From: Amycolatopsis roodepoortensis
GTDB lineage: Bacteria > Actinomycetota > Actinomycetes > Mycobacteriales > Pseudonocardiaceae
DNA length: 64,000 bases
Direction of reading: 5' to 3'
NCBI RefSeq assembly: GCF_014873915.1
Contig: NZ_JADBEJ010000005.1
Span: 3,596,001-3,660,000 of the forward strand
The position numbers and the translations under genes are program-made. This document shows positions 8,380-16,759 of this stretch, one piece after another. The notes under the pieces are model-generated. The model was not told the DNA's origin, made no database searches, and saw only the letters and a program-made list of their open reading frames with translations. Every line of letters begins with the position of its first letter. Position 1 is the first letter of the stretch.

Positions 8380-9699
8380 ATGAGCGACGAGGACAAGAGC
8401 GTCAACGACCGTTCTGAGCACTTGGACGCCGAAGAATCGAAGTCCGAAGAGGACGTCGATTCGGACACCGAGAGTGACGAAAAGCTCGTCCCGACGCCGT
8501 ACCCGCGGAATCCGCCGCTCCCCCAGCCGTCGGCCCCCGCCGAGGACGAAGACGAGCCGGTCTCGGGTGTGCTCGACGTGCCCGAGCGCCCGCTGCGCCG
8601 CGCCGGCCGGTACACCCGGCGGATCGCGGTCGGCCTCGTGTCCCTGCTCGCCCTCGGTACGACGGGCTACGCGTACGTCACCAAGGACCAGCTGCAGAAC
8701 AACGTCCCCACGACGAACGCCCTGAGCAAGCCCGACGACCCCGCCGCGCCGCCCGCCGACGACGGCGCGACCGACATCCTCCTGGTCGGCAGCGACGCGC
8801 GGACCGACGCGCAGGGCAACCCGCTGCCACTGCGCGTGCTCAAGCAGCTGCGCACCGAGGAGAAGGCGGGCGTCAACACCGACACCATCATCATCCTGCG
8901 CATCCCGAAGAACGGCGGGAAACCGTCCGGCGTCTCGATCCCGCGCGACACCTGGACCGACATCCCCGGCCGCGGCCCGAACAAGATCAATTCGGCGTAC
9001 GGCACCGCGAAGACCAACTACGCGAACGCCCATAAGAGGGAAACCGATCAGGCGAAACTCGAACGTGATTCCGATCAGGAAGGCCGCAAGGCACTGGTCC
9101 AGACCGTTCAGGAACTGACGCAGATCCGCATCGACCACTACGCCGAGGTCAACCTGCTCGGGTTCTACCTGCTGACCGAGGCGCTGGGCGGCGTCAAGGT
9201 CTGCCTGAACCACGCGACCGAGGACAAGGACTCGGGCGCGAACTTCCGGCGCGGCGAACAGACCGTGTCGGGCGGCGAGGCGCTTTCCTTCGTGCGGCAG
9301 CGGAAGAACCTGCCGCGCGGCGACCTCGACCGCATCGTGCGGCAGCAGACGTTCCTGTCCTCGGCGCTGAACCAGGTGCTTTCGGCCGGGACGCTGACCA
9401 GCCCGTCGACGATGTCGGGCCTGATGGACGTCGTACGCCGGTCGATCGTCCTCGACGAAGGGCTGGACCTGCTGGAGTTCGCGCAACAGGCGAAGGGGAT
9501 CGCGTCGGGCGATCTGACGTTCACGACCATCCCGGTGGTGAACATCAACGGCCGCAGCGCGGACGGCCAGAGCGTCGTCGAGATCGACCTCGCCGCCGTG
9601 CGGACCTTCATCTCCGGCCTGGCGGGCCGGGGCGGCGGTGGCGGCGCTCCCGGCGCGGCTGGAGTGCTCGCCGCGTCGAGCGTTCCCTGCGTGAACTAA
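8380..9699 (+). CDS. LytR-CpsA-Psr (LCP) family glycan ligase
   Basis: A second LCP enzyme of 439 residues. A long acidic cytoplasmic N-terminus (about 1-65, rich in Asp/Glu/Ser) precedes a membrane helix at about 85-105 (IAVGLVSLLALGTTGYAYV). The LCP domain has DILLVGSDARTDAQGNPL, SIPRDTWTDI and FVRQRKNLPRGDLDRIVRQQ. It lacks the LytR_C domain of its neighbour but has the same extreme C-terminus (VPCVN) and the same internal Cys (GGVKVCLN). ATG at 8380 is preceded by GGAGGTGAT. It lies 87 bp downstream of the first LCP gene, in the same direction; the pair probably arose by duplication and may serve different glycans. Confidence 0.92.
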   Translation: MSDEDKSVNDRSEHLDAEESKSEEDVDSDTESDEKLVPTPYPRNPPLPQPSAPAEDEDEPVSGVLDVPERPLRRAGRYTRRIAVGLVSLLALGTTGYAYVTKDQLQNNVPTTNALSKPDDPAAPPADDGATDILLVGSDARTDAQGNPLPLRVLKQLRTEEKAGVNTDTIIILRIPKNGGKPSGVSIPRDTWTDIPGRGPNKINSAYGTAKTNYANAHKRETDQAKLERDSDQEGRKALVQTVQELTQIRIDHYAEVNLLGFYLLTEALGGVKVCLNHATEDKDSGANFRRGEQTVSGGEALSFVRQRKNLPRGDLDRIVRQQTFLSSALNQVLSAGTLTSPSTMSGLMDVVRRSIVLDEGLDLLEFAQQAKGIASGDLTFTTIPVVNINGRSADGQSVVEIDLAAVRTFISGLAGRGGGGGAPGAAGVLAASSVPCVN

Positions 9700-9708
9700 C
9701 GTCGTGGT

Positions 9709-10416
9709 GTGAGCCTCACCGAACTGCTGCTGCGGCCCGTGCTCGGGTCGCCCGCGAAACCGCTGATCACGCACTACGACGACAAACAGGGCAGCCGGGT
9801 CGAACTGTCCGTGGCGACCACGGTGAACTGGGCGGCCAAGACGGCGAACTGGCTGGTCGACGAGTTCGACGTCGAGCCGGGCGACGAGGTCGCCGTGGTG
9901 CTGCCGTCGCATTGGCAGACCGCCGGTGTCCTGCTGGGCGCGTGGTGGTGCGGCGCCAGGGTGGTGACGGAGACCGCGGGCGCGCGGGTGGCGTTCGTCG
10001 CGCCGGGCGGCACGTCCGACGCGTCGGCCACGGCCGTCGTCTCGCTGCACCCGATGGGCCTCGGGCTGCCCGCCGGCTCCGTGCCGGACGGGGCGCTGGA
10101 CTACCTGACCGAAGCCCGGCTTTCGGGTGACCAGTTCAGCCCGCTGTTCCCCGTGCCCGGCGACACTCCGGCGCTGGGTTCGTCCACTGTGGACGAGGTG
10201 CTCGCCGAAGCCCGCTCTCGCGCGTCTTTCGCGGGCCTGTCCGCGGAGGATCGTGTTCTGTCCACTGTGGATTGGGAGGGCGAGGAAGGGATTCTCGCGG
10301 GGTTCCTGACGCCGTTGGCGGCAGGCGCGCATCTGGTCCAGGTCACCGACGCGGATCCGGCCAAACTCGCCTCCCGGCGCGAAGCCGAGCGGACGACGGC
10401 GGATCTCCAGTCCTGA
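9709..10416 (+). CDS. TIGR03089 family protein
   Basis: A 235-residue protein matching the actinobacterial TIGR03089 family as I remember it. That family resembles the N-terminal part of acyl-adenylate-forming enzymes (VEPGDEVAVVLPSHWQTAGVLLGAWWCGARV) but lacks the adenylate-binding P-loop and the C-terminal lysine domain, so catalysis is doubtful. GTG at 9709 follows the LCP stop by 9 bp, indicating co-transcription. In M. tuberculosis the equivalent gene (Rv3268) also follows the LCP gene. The function is unknown. Confidence 0.8.
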   Translation: MSLTELLLRPVLGSPAKPLITHYDDKQGSRVELSVATTVNWAAKTANWLVDEFDVEPGDEVAVVLPSHWQTAGVLLGAWWCGARVVTETAGARVAFVAPGGTSDASATAVVSLHPMGLGLPAGSVPDGALDYLTEARLSGDQFSPLFPVPGDTPALGSSTVDEVLAEARSRASFAGLSAEDRVLSTVDWEGEEGILAGFLTPLAAGAHLVQVTDADPAKLASRREAERTTADLQS

Positions 10417-10419
10417 CGT

Positions 10420-10455
10420 GAGATGAAGGGGCCTTTCGCAAGGCCCCTTCATCTC
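10420..10455. terminator. Bidirectional hairpin terminator
   Basis: A perfect 16-bp inverted repeat (GAGATGAAGG... / ...CCTTCATCTC) with a TCGC tetraloop lies between the convergent TIGR03089 and DoxX genes, 3 bp after one stop and 5 bp before the other. Position and symmetry fit termination from both sides. Confidence 0.8.
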
Positions 10456-10460
10456 GAGGG

Positions 10461-10886
10461 TCACGCGTCCTGGAGCTGCTTCGCCTCACGCTTACGCCCG
10501 AAGAGGGCGTGGTCGAGCGACAGCTTGCCGGCGTTGAAGCCGAGCGCGAGCCCGGCGACCGCCAGGACGAGGACGAGTTCGTAGCCGCCCTGACCGGTGA
10601 GGCCGTTGTCGAGGTGCACAGAGAGCAGGGCACCGACGGAGACCACGACGAAGCCGAGGCCCACCAGCGGCGTCAGGAAACCGACGATGAACAAGATCGC
10701 GCCCACGATCTCCACCGCGATCGCGAAGATCGCCGCGAGCGTCGGCAGCGGGATTCCGGTCTGCTCGAAGAACTTCGCGGTGCCGTCGATCCCGTTTTCC
10801 CATTTCTGCAGGCCGTGTGCGAGGAAGACCACACCGACACCGATCCGGCCGAGCAGGAGGGCGACATCCTTGAAACGAGCGAACAT
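10461..10886 (-). CDS. DoxX family membrane protein
   Basis: A 141-residue integral membrane protein with about four helices: LLLGRIGVGVVFLAHGLQKW, TLAAIFAIAVEIVGAILFIV, GLGFVVVSVGALLSV and LVLVLAVAGLALGF. The first helix carries the GRIxxGxxFLxHGxQK signature of DoxX proteins, and EIxGAxLFIxGFLTPL is also typical. Mycobacterial DoxX is reported to work with superoxide dismutase and SseA in oxidant resistance; no such partner is adjacent here. ATG at 10886 is the only sensible start. Confidence 0.88.
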   Translation of the reverse strand: MFARFKDVALLLGRIGVGVVFLAHGLQKWENGIDGTAKFFEQTGIPLPTLAAIFAIAVEIVGAILFIVGFLTPLVGLGFVVVSVGALLSVHLDNGLTGQGGYELVLVLAVAGLALGFNAGKLSLDHALFGRKREAKQLQDA

Positions 10887-10971
10887 CGGGTATCAGCTTT
10901 CTGGTCGGTGAATATTCAACTTACCCGGATCACGGTAGGGCACCGGACGCCTCCGACGGCACCTCCGGAGC

Positions 10972-11472
10972 GTGATCGACAGGTACCCGACAGGAACCCC
11001 GTACGGCAGACTCTCGTCCGTGGCGGACGAACGGCTGACCGGCCTGTGGTCGGATGAAATCCTGCATCCGGGCAGCGTCGAGTACGTCGACCTGGCGTTC
11101 CGCCGCGACGGCTCCGGATGGTTCTACTGGAAGAGCTGGAGCACCGGATTCTCGGTGTCACGCTTCACCTGGGCGACTCCGGACGCACTGGTCGTGAAGT
11201 TCCATCGCACCCTCGATGGCAGGTGGTCCGTCGACAACGGTGTCACCCGTCACGACGTCGAGTCCGACGAGGAGGAAGAGTCCCTCATCGAGCTTGGGTA
11301 CGAAATCGCGCCTGGCGAAGACCCGTTCGGGACCCCGGTGACCCTGCTCTCGCTGGACCGTCCGCTGATCGCGTATCTGGCGGGTTCGCAGTTCGCCTGG
11401 GCCGGGAAACCGGAGTCGCTCAGCGACCCGTCCGCCGATGCTCCGCGGCCAGACCCGTCCAGCCTCCGCTGA
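10972..11472 (+). CDS. Conserved hypothetical protein
   Basis: A 166-residue soluble protein I do not recognise. It is rich in aromatics in its first half (DGSGWFYWKSWSTGFSVSRFTW), which suggests a compact beta-barrel or lipocalin-like fold, followed by an acidic stretch (ESDEEEESLIELGYEI). GTG at 10972 has GGAG 5 nt upstream. No signal peptide or membrane helix is seen. Its 3' end overlaps the convergent gene at 11420 by 53 bp. Confidence 0.6.
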   Translation: MIDRYPTGTPYGRLSSVADERLTGLWSDEILHPGSVEYVDLAFRRDGSGWFYWKSWSTGFSVSRFTWATPDALVVKFHRTLDGRWSVDNGVTRHDVESDEEEESLIELGYEIAPGEDPFGTPVTLLSLDRPLIAYLAGSQFAWAGKPESLSDPSADAPRPDPSSLR

Positions 11473-11848
11473 CGGCCAGCACCTCCAGCACCCGCTCGGC
11501 CTGCTCCGCGAACCCGGCCAGATCGGCGTGCAGCAACGCTATCCGCTCGGCGTCGAGCGGGACCTCGTCGTCGGCCCACAGTTCGATCACCGTGCTGACG
11601 GTCCACACGAGGAACTGGATGATCCGGATGAACCCCTCCGACGGCTCGTCGACGGCCTCGCGGTAGCCCGTCTCGATCTCGTCGCAGGCCGAGACCAGTT
11701 CACGCAGCGGCCGGACGACGTCGGCCGCCGTCCCGTCCCACGCGGCCGTCGGCCACGTGCGATCCCCGAGTTCGAGCCACAACCGCCAGCCGGCGATCAG
11801 CTCGGCCTCGTCGTGCGGTGTCCACGACACCGGTGCGAACCAGAACAT
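11420..11848 (-). CDS. Hypothetical protein
   Basis: A 142-residue soluble, mainly helical, Trp-rich protein (WTPHDEAELIAGWRLWLELGDRTW; FIRIIQFLVWTVSTVIELW) that I do not recognise. The frame extends to 11920, but ATG at 11848 (MFWFAPVSW) gives a more natural N-terminus; neither start has a clear ribosome site. Its end overlaps the convergent neighbour by 53 bp. High third-position GC supports coding. Confidence 0.55.
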   Translation of the reverse strand: MFWFAPVSWTPHDEAELIAGWRLWLELGDRTWPTAAWDGTAADVVRPLRELVSACDEIETGYREAVDEPSEGFIRIIQFLVWTVSTVIELWADDEVPLDAERIALLHADLAGFAEQAERVLEVLAVSGGWTGLAAEHRRTGR

Positions 11849-11955
11849 CTTTCGAGAGTGACACCGGCGGTCCATGATCGCCGTACTTCCGTGAAGCATC
11901 TCACCGAGGGGCGATCTCACCTGCGCATTTCGTCACCTGAATGCGCCGCCTGAAG

Positions 11956-12008
11956 CGCGTGAAGGCCCCCTTCCCTCGGCTGAGCCGAGGGAAGGGGGCC
12001 TTCACGCG
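11956..12008. repeat. Palindromic repeat family C, copy 1 (terminator-like)
   Basis: A perfect palindrome with 25-bp arms and a 3-nt TGA centre (CGCGTGAAGG... / ...CCTTCACGCG). It lies 9 bp beyond the stop of the acyl-CoA dehydrogenase gene. The same sequence recurs at 32036-32090 and 57017-57071. Hairpin strength and place fit an intrinsic terminator, though no U-tract follows, as is usual in actinobacteria. Confidence 0.85.
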
Positions 12009-12016
12009 GGAACGAA

Positions 12017-13180
12017 TCAGCCCTTGAGCAGGGCGCGCGCCATGACCATGCGCTGGATCTGGTTGGTGCCTTCGTAGATCTGCGTAATCTTGGCGTCGCG
12101 CATCATGCGCTCCACCGGGAAGTCGCGCGTGTAACCCGCGCCACCAAAGAGCTGCACGGCGTCCGTCGTCACCGACATCGCGATGTCCGACGCGTACGCC
12201 TTCGCGGCCGCGGCCATGTAGCCGCCGCGCTTGTCGCCGCGCTCGGTCGCCGCGGCGGAGGCGTAGACGAGGTTCCGGGCGGCCTCGATCTTGATGCCCA
12301 TGTCGGCCAGCATGAACTGGACGCCCTGGAACTCCGAGATCGACTTGCCGAACTGCTTGCGCTCCTTGACGTACGCGATCGACGCGTCGAGCGCGCCCTG
12401 CGCGATGCCCAGCGCCTGCGCGCCGATGGTCGGGCGGGTGTGGTCGAGGGTGCGCAGCGCGGTCTTCAGGCCGGTGCCGGGCTCGCCGATGATGCGGTCG
12501 GCCGGGATGGTGCAGTTCTCGAAGTGGATCTCGCGGGTCGGCGAGCCCTTGATGCCGAGCTTCCGCTCCTTCGAGCCGACGGTGAAGCCGGGGTCGTCCT
12601 TGTGCACGACGAACGCGGAGATGCCGTTGGCCTTCTTCTCGGCGTTGGGGTCGGTCACCGCCATCACGGTGTACCAGGACGATTCACCCGCGTTGGTGAT
12701 CCAGCACTTGGTGCCGTTCAGCACCCAGTGGTCGCCGTCGAGCTTCGCGCGGGTGCGCATCGAGGCGGTGTCCGAGCCGGCTTCGCGCTCCGAAAGCGCG
12801 TAGGACGCCGAGGCGTCGCCCGAGGCGATCGACGGCAGCACCAGCTTCTTGAGGTCTTCCGACGCCGAAAGAATGATCGGCACCGTGCCCAGCTTGTTCA
12901 CCGCCGGGATCAACGACGCCGACGCGTCGACCCGCGCGACCTCCTCGATCACGATGCAGGCGGCGATGGCGTCCGCGCCCTGGCCGTCGTAGGCCTCGTC
13001 GATGTGGACGGCGTTGAAACCCGACTTGACCAGCGCGTTGTACGCCTCGATCGGGTAGCGCTCGTCCTCGTCGACCTCGGCCGCGTAGGGCTCGATCTCC
13101 TTCTCCGCGAGCGCACGCACCGCGGCCCGCAGCTCCTCGTGCTCTTCGGCAAGCTGGTACAGACCCGGGCCGTCAGACAC
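12017..13180 (-). CDS. Acyl-CoA dehydrogenase, FadE25-like
   Basis: A flavin-dependent acyl-CoA dehydrogenase (387 residues) that introduces the alpha-beta double bond in fatty or branched acyl-CoAs, passing electrons to ETF. Family landmarks: ASYALSEREAGSD and WITNAG (FAD/substrate contacts), RKQFGKSISEFQ, QLFGGAGYTRDFPVERMMRD, and the C-terminal IYEGTNQIQR, whose Glu (about residue 372) is the catalytic base position. Sequence and position next to purE/purK match M. tuberculosis FadE25 (Rv3274c). GTG at 13180 has AAGAGG 8 nt upstream; GTG at 13189 is an alternative adding three residues. It is divergent from the acyl-CoA ligase gene. Confidence 0.93.
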   Translation of the reverse strand: MSDGPGLYQLAEEHEELRAAVRALAEKEIEPYAAEVDEDERYPIEAYNALVKSGFNAVHIDEAYDGQGADAIAACIVIEEVARVDASASLIPAVNKLGTVPIILSASEDLKKLVLPSIASGDASASYALSEREAGSDTASMRTRAKLDGDHWVLNGTKCWITNAGESSWYTVMAVTDPNAEKKANGISAFVVHKDDPGFTVGSKERKLGIKGSPTREIHFENCTIPADRIIGEPGTGLKTALRTLDHTRPTIGAQALGIAQGALDASIAYVKERKQFGKSISEFQGVQFMLADMGIKIEAARNLVYASAAATERGDKRGGYMAAAAKAYASDIAMSVTTDAVQLFGGAGYTRDFPVERMMRDAKITQIYEGTNQIQRMVMARALLKG

Positions 13181-13291
13181 CTTCGTCACCTCTTCTAACC
13201 GCGTTTGGGAGTTTGACCGATGTTAGCGCTCGTTCACATTGTGCGACATCGCGAGCGCTTGTGTCTTTGACCGCAAAGTCCGTACGTTCGA

Positions 13292-14944
13292 GTGATGGAG
13301 CTCACCCCGTTCCCCCGGTCGCTCGACTATCCCGAGGTCCCGGTCGGCTCGGTGCTGGCAGGCGCCGCTGCTCGCTGGGGCGCCCGCACGGCCTTCGCCC
13401 ACGGAGACCAGAGCCTCACCTTCGCCCAGACGTACAGCGCGGCCTGCCGCTTCGCGAACGCCCTGCGTGCCGAGGGCATCGGCAGCGGCGACGTCGTCGC
13501 GCTCCACTTGCCGAACTGCCTGGCGTACCCGGTCGCGTACTACGGGACGCTGCTCGCCGGGGCCACCTTCAGCCCGGCGAATCCGCTGCTCCCGCCCGAC
13601 GACCTCGCCTTCCAGCTCGCCGACGCCGGGGCGGTCGCAGCCGTCACCGTCGGTCCCGTCGCCCGCGTGCTCGCTTCGGTCCGTGACCGGACGTCGGTCC
13701 GGCTGAGCATCGTCGTTCACCCGCCCGAGGCCTTGGCGCCGGGAGAGGTCGAGTTCACCGAGTTCTACTCCGCTCACTCGGACGAGCGGCCGGACGTCGA
13801 GATCGACATTTACCGCGATCTCGCCCATCTGGCGTACACCGGCGGCACCACCGGACGCTCGAAGGGCGTGTGTCTGCCGCACCGGAACGTCGTGGTCAAC
13901 AGCCTCCAGAGCTCCTGCTGGCGGCTGGGCGCGGTCCCCGCTGTCGACGCGTCAGGCGAGGTGATCGTCGAGCAGCTCGGCGGTCCGGAGGAATGGCCCT
14001 CCCGGATCGGCACCGGCGTCGCCCTCAACCTGACGCCGTGGTTCCACGCCATGGGCACCATCGCCGCGCTCAACGTCCCGCTGCTCGACGGCGGCACCGT
14101 CGTCCTGCACGACCGCTTCGACCCGGCCGCGTACGTGGCCGACGCCGAACTGCTTCGGGTCACCACCATCGGCGGGGCGCCGGCGTTGTTCGCCGCCCTG
14201 CTCGCCTGCCCCGAGTTTCACACAGCCGACCTGTCTTCGGTACTGACCATCGGTTCCGGCGCGGCGCCGATGAACCACGAGATGATCCGCGCCCTGCAGA
14301 AACGCTTCCCCGGAGTGATCATCACCGAGGGCTACGGCCTCACCGAGGTCACCATGGGCGCCGTCATCGCGCCGTCGTATCGCTCCGCCACCCGGAAGGT
14401 GGGTTCGGTCGGCCTCCCGCTGCCCGACACCGAGGTCAAGATCGTCCCGGCCGAAGGCGGCGAAGACCCGTTGCCCGCCGGGGAAAGCGGGGAGGTGTGC
14501 CTGCGCGGCCCACAGGTGATGACCGGCTATCGCAACCGTCCCGAGGAGAACGCGGCCGCGCTCGTCGACGGCTGGCTGCACACCGGCGACATCGGCATCC
14601 TCGACGAGGACGGCTACTTGTCCATTGTGGACCGCAAGAAGGACATGCTGCTGTACAAGGGATACAACGTCTTTCCGCGCGAACTCGAAGAGCTGCTGAT
14701 CACCCTGCCCGGCGTCTCCGCGGCGGCCGTCGTCGGCAAACCGGACACCGAGGTCGGTGAGCTGCCGGTCGCGTTCGTGGTGCGCAGCGACGAGAACGTC
14801 ACCGCCGAGCAACTCCTGGAGGCCGTCGGCGCCCGCGTCCTGCCGTACAAACGGCTGCGGGCGATCCACTTCGTCGACCAGATTCCGGTCTCCGCCGCCG
14901 GGAAGGTGCTCAAACGGGAACTGCGGAAGCAACTCGCCGACTGA
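13292..14944 (+). CDS. Acyl-CoA synthetase (AMP-forming ligase)
   Basis: A 550-residue ANL-superfamily enzyme that activates a carboxylic acid, probably a fatty acid, as acyl-AMP and then acyl-CoA. Seen: the P-loop-like TGGTTGRSKG (about 179-188), GYGLTEVTMG, the hinge region DGWLHTGDIGILDEDGYL followed by DRKKDMLLYKGYNVFP, and the C-terminal catalytic Lys in SAAGKVLKREL (about 539). GTG 13292 and ATG 13295 are both possible starts, with no clear ribosome site. It faces the acyl-CoA dehydrogenase across about 110 bp, so the two probably share a control region and act in one acyl-CoA pathway. Confidence 0.9.
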   Translation: MMELTPFPRSLDYPEVPVGSVLAGAAARWGARTAFAHGDQSLTFAQTYSAACRFANALRAEGIGSGDVVALHLPNCLAYPVAYYGTLLAGATFSPANPLLPPDDLAFQLADAGAVAAVTVGPVARVLASVRDRTSVRLSIVVHPPEALAPGEVEFTEFYSAHSDERPDVEIDIYRDLAHLAYTGGTTGRSKGVCLPHRNVVVNSLQSSCWRLGAVPAVDASGEVIVEQLGGPEEWPSRIGTGVALNLTPWFHAMGTIAALNVPLLDGGTVVLHDRFDPAAYVADAELLRVTTIGGAPALFAALLACPEFHTADLSSVLTIGSGAAPMNHEMIRALQKRFPGVIITEGYGLTEVTMGAVIAPSYRSATRKVGSVGLPLPDTEVKIVPAEGGEDPLPAGESGEVCLRGPQVMTGYRNRPEENAAALVDGWLHTGDIGILDEDGYLSIVDRKKDMLLYKGYNVFPRELEELLITLPGVSAAAVVGKPDTEVGELPVAFVVRSDENVTAEQLLEAVGARVLPYKRLRAIHFVDQIPVSAAGKVLKRELRKQLAD

Positions 14945-14950
14945 TCCTCC

Positions 14951-15014
14951 CGCATTTCGTCCTCTGGATGCGGTGGTTCGATGGCGAACTACCGCATCCA
15001 GAGGACGAAATGCG
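14951..15014. terminator. Bidirectional hairpin terminator, family D
   Basis: Near-perfect inverted repeat: 30-bp arms with one G-T wobble and a 4-nt ATGG loop (CGCATTTCGT... / ...ACGAAATGCG). It lies 6 bp after the ligase stop and abuts the purE stop. Related partial sequences (CGCATTTCG) occur near 4720 and 11926. Confidence 0.85.
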
Positions 15015-15512
15015 TCAGCCTTCGACGCGCTTGCGCAAAGCGGCGTCCTTGTCGAGCACCAGCTGCTCAAGATCCGCCTGGAACCGCGCCATTTTCGCTT
15101 GAAGCTCCTCATCGGACGCGGCGAGGATGCGTACCGCGAGCAGGCCGGCGTTGCGCGCCCCGCCGACGGAAACCGTGGCGACCGGGACGCCCGCGGGCAT
15201 CTGCACGATCGAGAGCAGCGAGTCCATACCGTCGAGGTACTTCAGCGGCACCGGCACACCGATCACCGGCAGCACCGTCGCCGACGCGACCATGCCCGGC
15301 AGGTGCGCGGCACCGCCGGCGCCCGCGATGATCACGCGCACACCGCGCGAAGCGGCCGAAGTCGCGTAGTCAAGCATCCGCTGCGGAGTGCGGTGCGCCG
15401 AGTAGACGCCGACCTCGTATTCGACACCGAACTCGGCCAGCGCCTGCCCGGCCGCTTCCATCGTCGGCCAGTCCGAATCGCTGCCCATGATCAGGCCAAC
15501 CTGCGGCGCCAT
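15015..15512 (-). CDS. purE: N5-carboxyaminoimidazole ribonucleotide mutase
   Basis: Class I PurE (165 residues) converts N5-CAIR to CAIR in purine synthesis. The N-terminal MGSDSDWPTM carries the Ser/Asp residues that bind the ribonucleotide phosphate. SAHRTPQRM supplies the catalytic His. GAGGAAHLPGMVA and GVPVPLKYLDGMDSLLSIVQMP are class I signatures. ATG follows AGGAGTAGGAA closely, and the gene lies 9 bp after the purK stop, forming a purK-purE operon. Confidence 0.96.
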   Translation of the reverse strand: MAPQVGLIMGSDSDWPTMEAAGQALAEFGVEYEVGVYSAHRTPQRMLDYATSAASRGVRVIIAGAGGAAHLPGMVASATVLPVIGVPVPLKYLDGMDSLLSIVQMPAGVPVATVSVGGARNAGLLAVRILAASDEELQAKMARFQADLEQLVLDKDAALRKRVEG

Positions 15513-15521
15513 TTCCTACTC

Positions 15522-16706
15522 CTAGTGAATTTCGTAGCCGTCGAGCCAGACGGCGTGGGAAAGCCAGTGCGCGGCGAGCAGCGCGCGGTCGCGCAGCTCT
15601 TCCATGCGGTCGCCGACGAGGTTGACGTGGCCGAGTTTGCGGCCGGGACGCTCTCCCTTGCCGTACAGGTGGACGCGGACGTCCGGGTACCGCGCGAACA
15701 GGTGGTGCAGCCGCTCGTCCGGGCCCATCGCCGGGGTCTCGGGCGCGCCGAGGACGTTCGCCATCACACAGGCGGGGGCGATCAGGTCGGTCACGCCGAG
15801 CGGGTAGTCGAGCACGGCACGCAGGTGCTGCTCGAACTGCGAAGTCTTCGAACCGTCCTGGGTCCAGTGGCCCGAGTTGTGCGGGCGCATGGCGAGTTCG
15901 TTGACCAGCAGGCCTTCGTCGGTCTCGAACAGCTCGACGGCGAGCAGGCCGGTCACGTTCAGCGTCGCGGCGATCCGCAGCGCCAGGTCCTGGGCCTCCT
16001 GCGTGCGCTCGCGGCTCAGCCCCGGCGCCGGGGCGAGCACCTCGGTGTTGATCCCGCCGGACTGCACGGTCTCCACCACCGGCCACGCCGCGCCCTGCCC
16101 GAACGGCGACCGCGCCACGAGCGCGGACAGTTCGCGCCGCATGACGACCTTTTCCTCGACCAGCAAGGGGGTTCCGGCGTCGAGCAGTTCGGGGACGGTC
16201 TCGCGGGCATGCTGCGCGGTGTCGAGCATCCAGACACCGCGGCCGTCGTAGCCGCCCTGCGCCGCTTTGAGCACCACCGGCCAGGAGTGCTTGTCGCCGA
16301 AGGTGATCACGTCGTCCACAGAGGACACTTCGGCAAAGGCGGGGCCGGGGATCTCGAGCCCGGCCATCATCTCGCGCATGACGAGCTTGTTCTGCGCCAT
16401 CGACAACGCGGCCGGATCGGGCCGGATGGTGACGCCTTCCATCGCGAGCGTCAGCAGATGCTCGCCGGGAACGTGTTCGTGGTCGAAGGTCAGCACGTCG
16501 ACCCCGGCGGCGAACGAGCGCAGCGCTTCGAGGTCGGTGTGGTGCCCGTGCACGACCTCGCCAGCGACGAGGCCGGCGGATTCGTTCTCCCCGGCGGCCA
16601 GCACGCGCAGGGACTGGCCGAGGGAGATCGCCGCCTGGTGGGTCATCCTGGCCAGCTGTCCGCCGCCCACCATGCCCACGATCGGAAGACCGGTTCGTTT
16701 GTCCAC
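15522..16706 (-). CDS. purK: N5-carboxyaminoimidazole ribonucleotide synthase
   Basis: An ATP-grasp enzyme (394 residues from this start) that carboxylates AIR using ATP and bicarbonate. MVGGGQLARMTHQAA near the N-terminus is the PurK signature. HEHVP, KAAQGGYDGRG (ATP-grasp loop) and ELAMRPHNSGHWT are also present. GTG 16706 is preferred because the family N-terminus begins near GLPIVGMVGGG; ATG 16739 would add 11 residues and has no ribosome site. It is operonic with purE. Confidence 0.93.
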   Translation of the reverse strand: MDKRTGLPIVGMVGGGQLARMTHQAAISLGQSLRVLAAGENESAGLVAGEVVHGHHTDLEALRSFAAGVDVLTFDHEHVPGEHLLTLAMEGVTIRPDPAALSMAQNKLVMREMMAGLEIPGPAFAEVSSVDDVITFGDKHSWPVVLKAAQGGYDGRGVWMLDTAQHARETVPELLDAGTPLLVEEKVVMRRELSALVARSPFGQGAAWPVVETVQSGGINTEVLAPAPGLSRERTQEAQDLALRIAATLNVTGLLAVELFETDEGLLVNELAMRPHNSGHWTQDGSKTSQFEQHLRAVLDYPLGVTDLIAPACVMANVLGAPETPAMGPDERLHHLFARYPDVRVHLYGKGERPGRKLGHVNLVGDRMEELRDRALLAAHWLSHAVWLDGYEIH

Positions 16707-16759
16707 TGGCCGAAGTTCTCTTTTCCGCTGAGGCCACATTCAACACTGCGACGCAGAGA

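Noticed and set aside
9709..10416. Full acyl-adenylate-forming enzyme
   Set aside because: It lacks the P-loop and the C-terminal Lys domain and is only 235 residues long.
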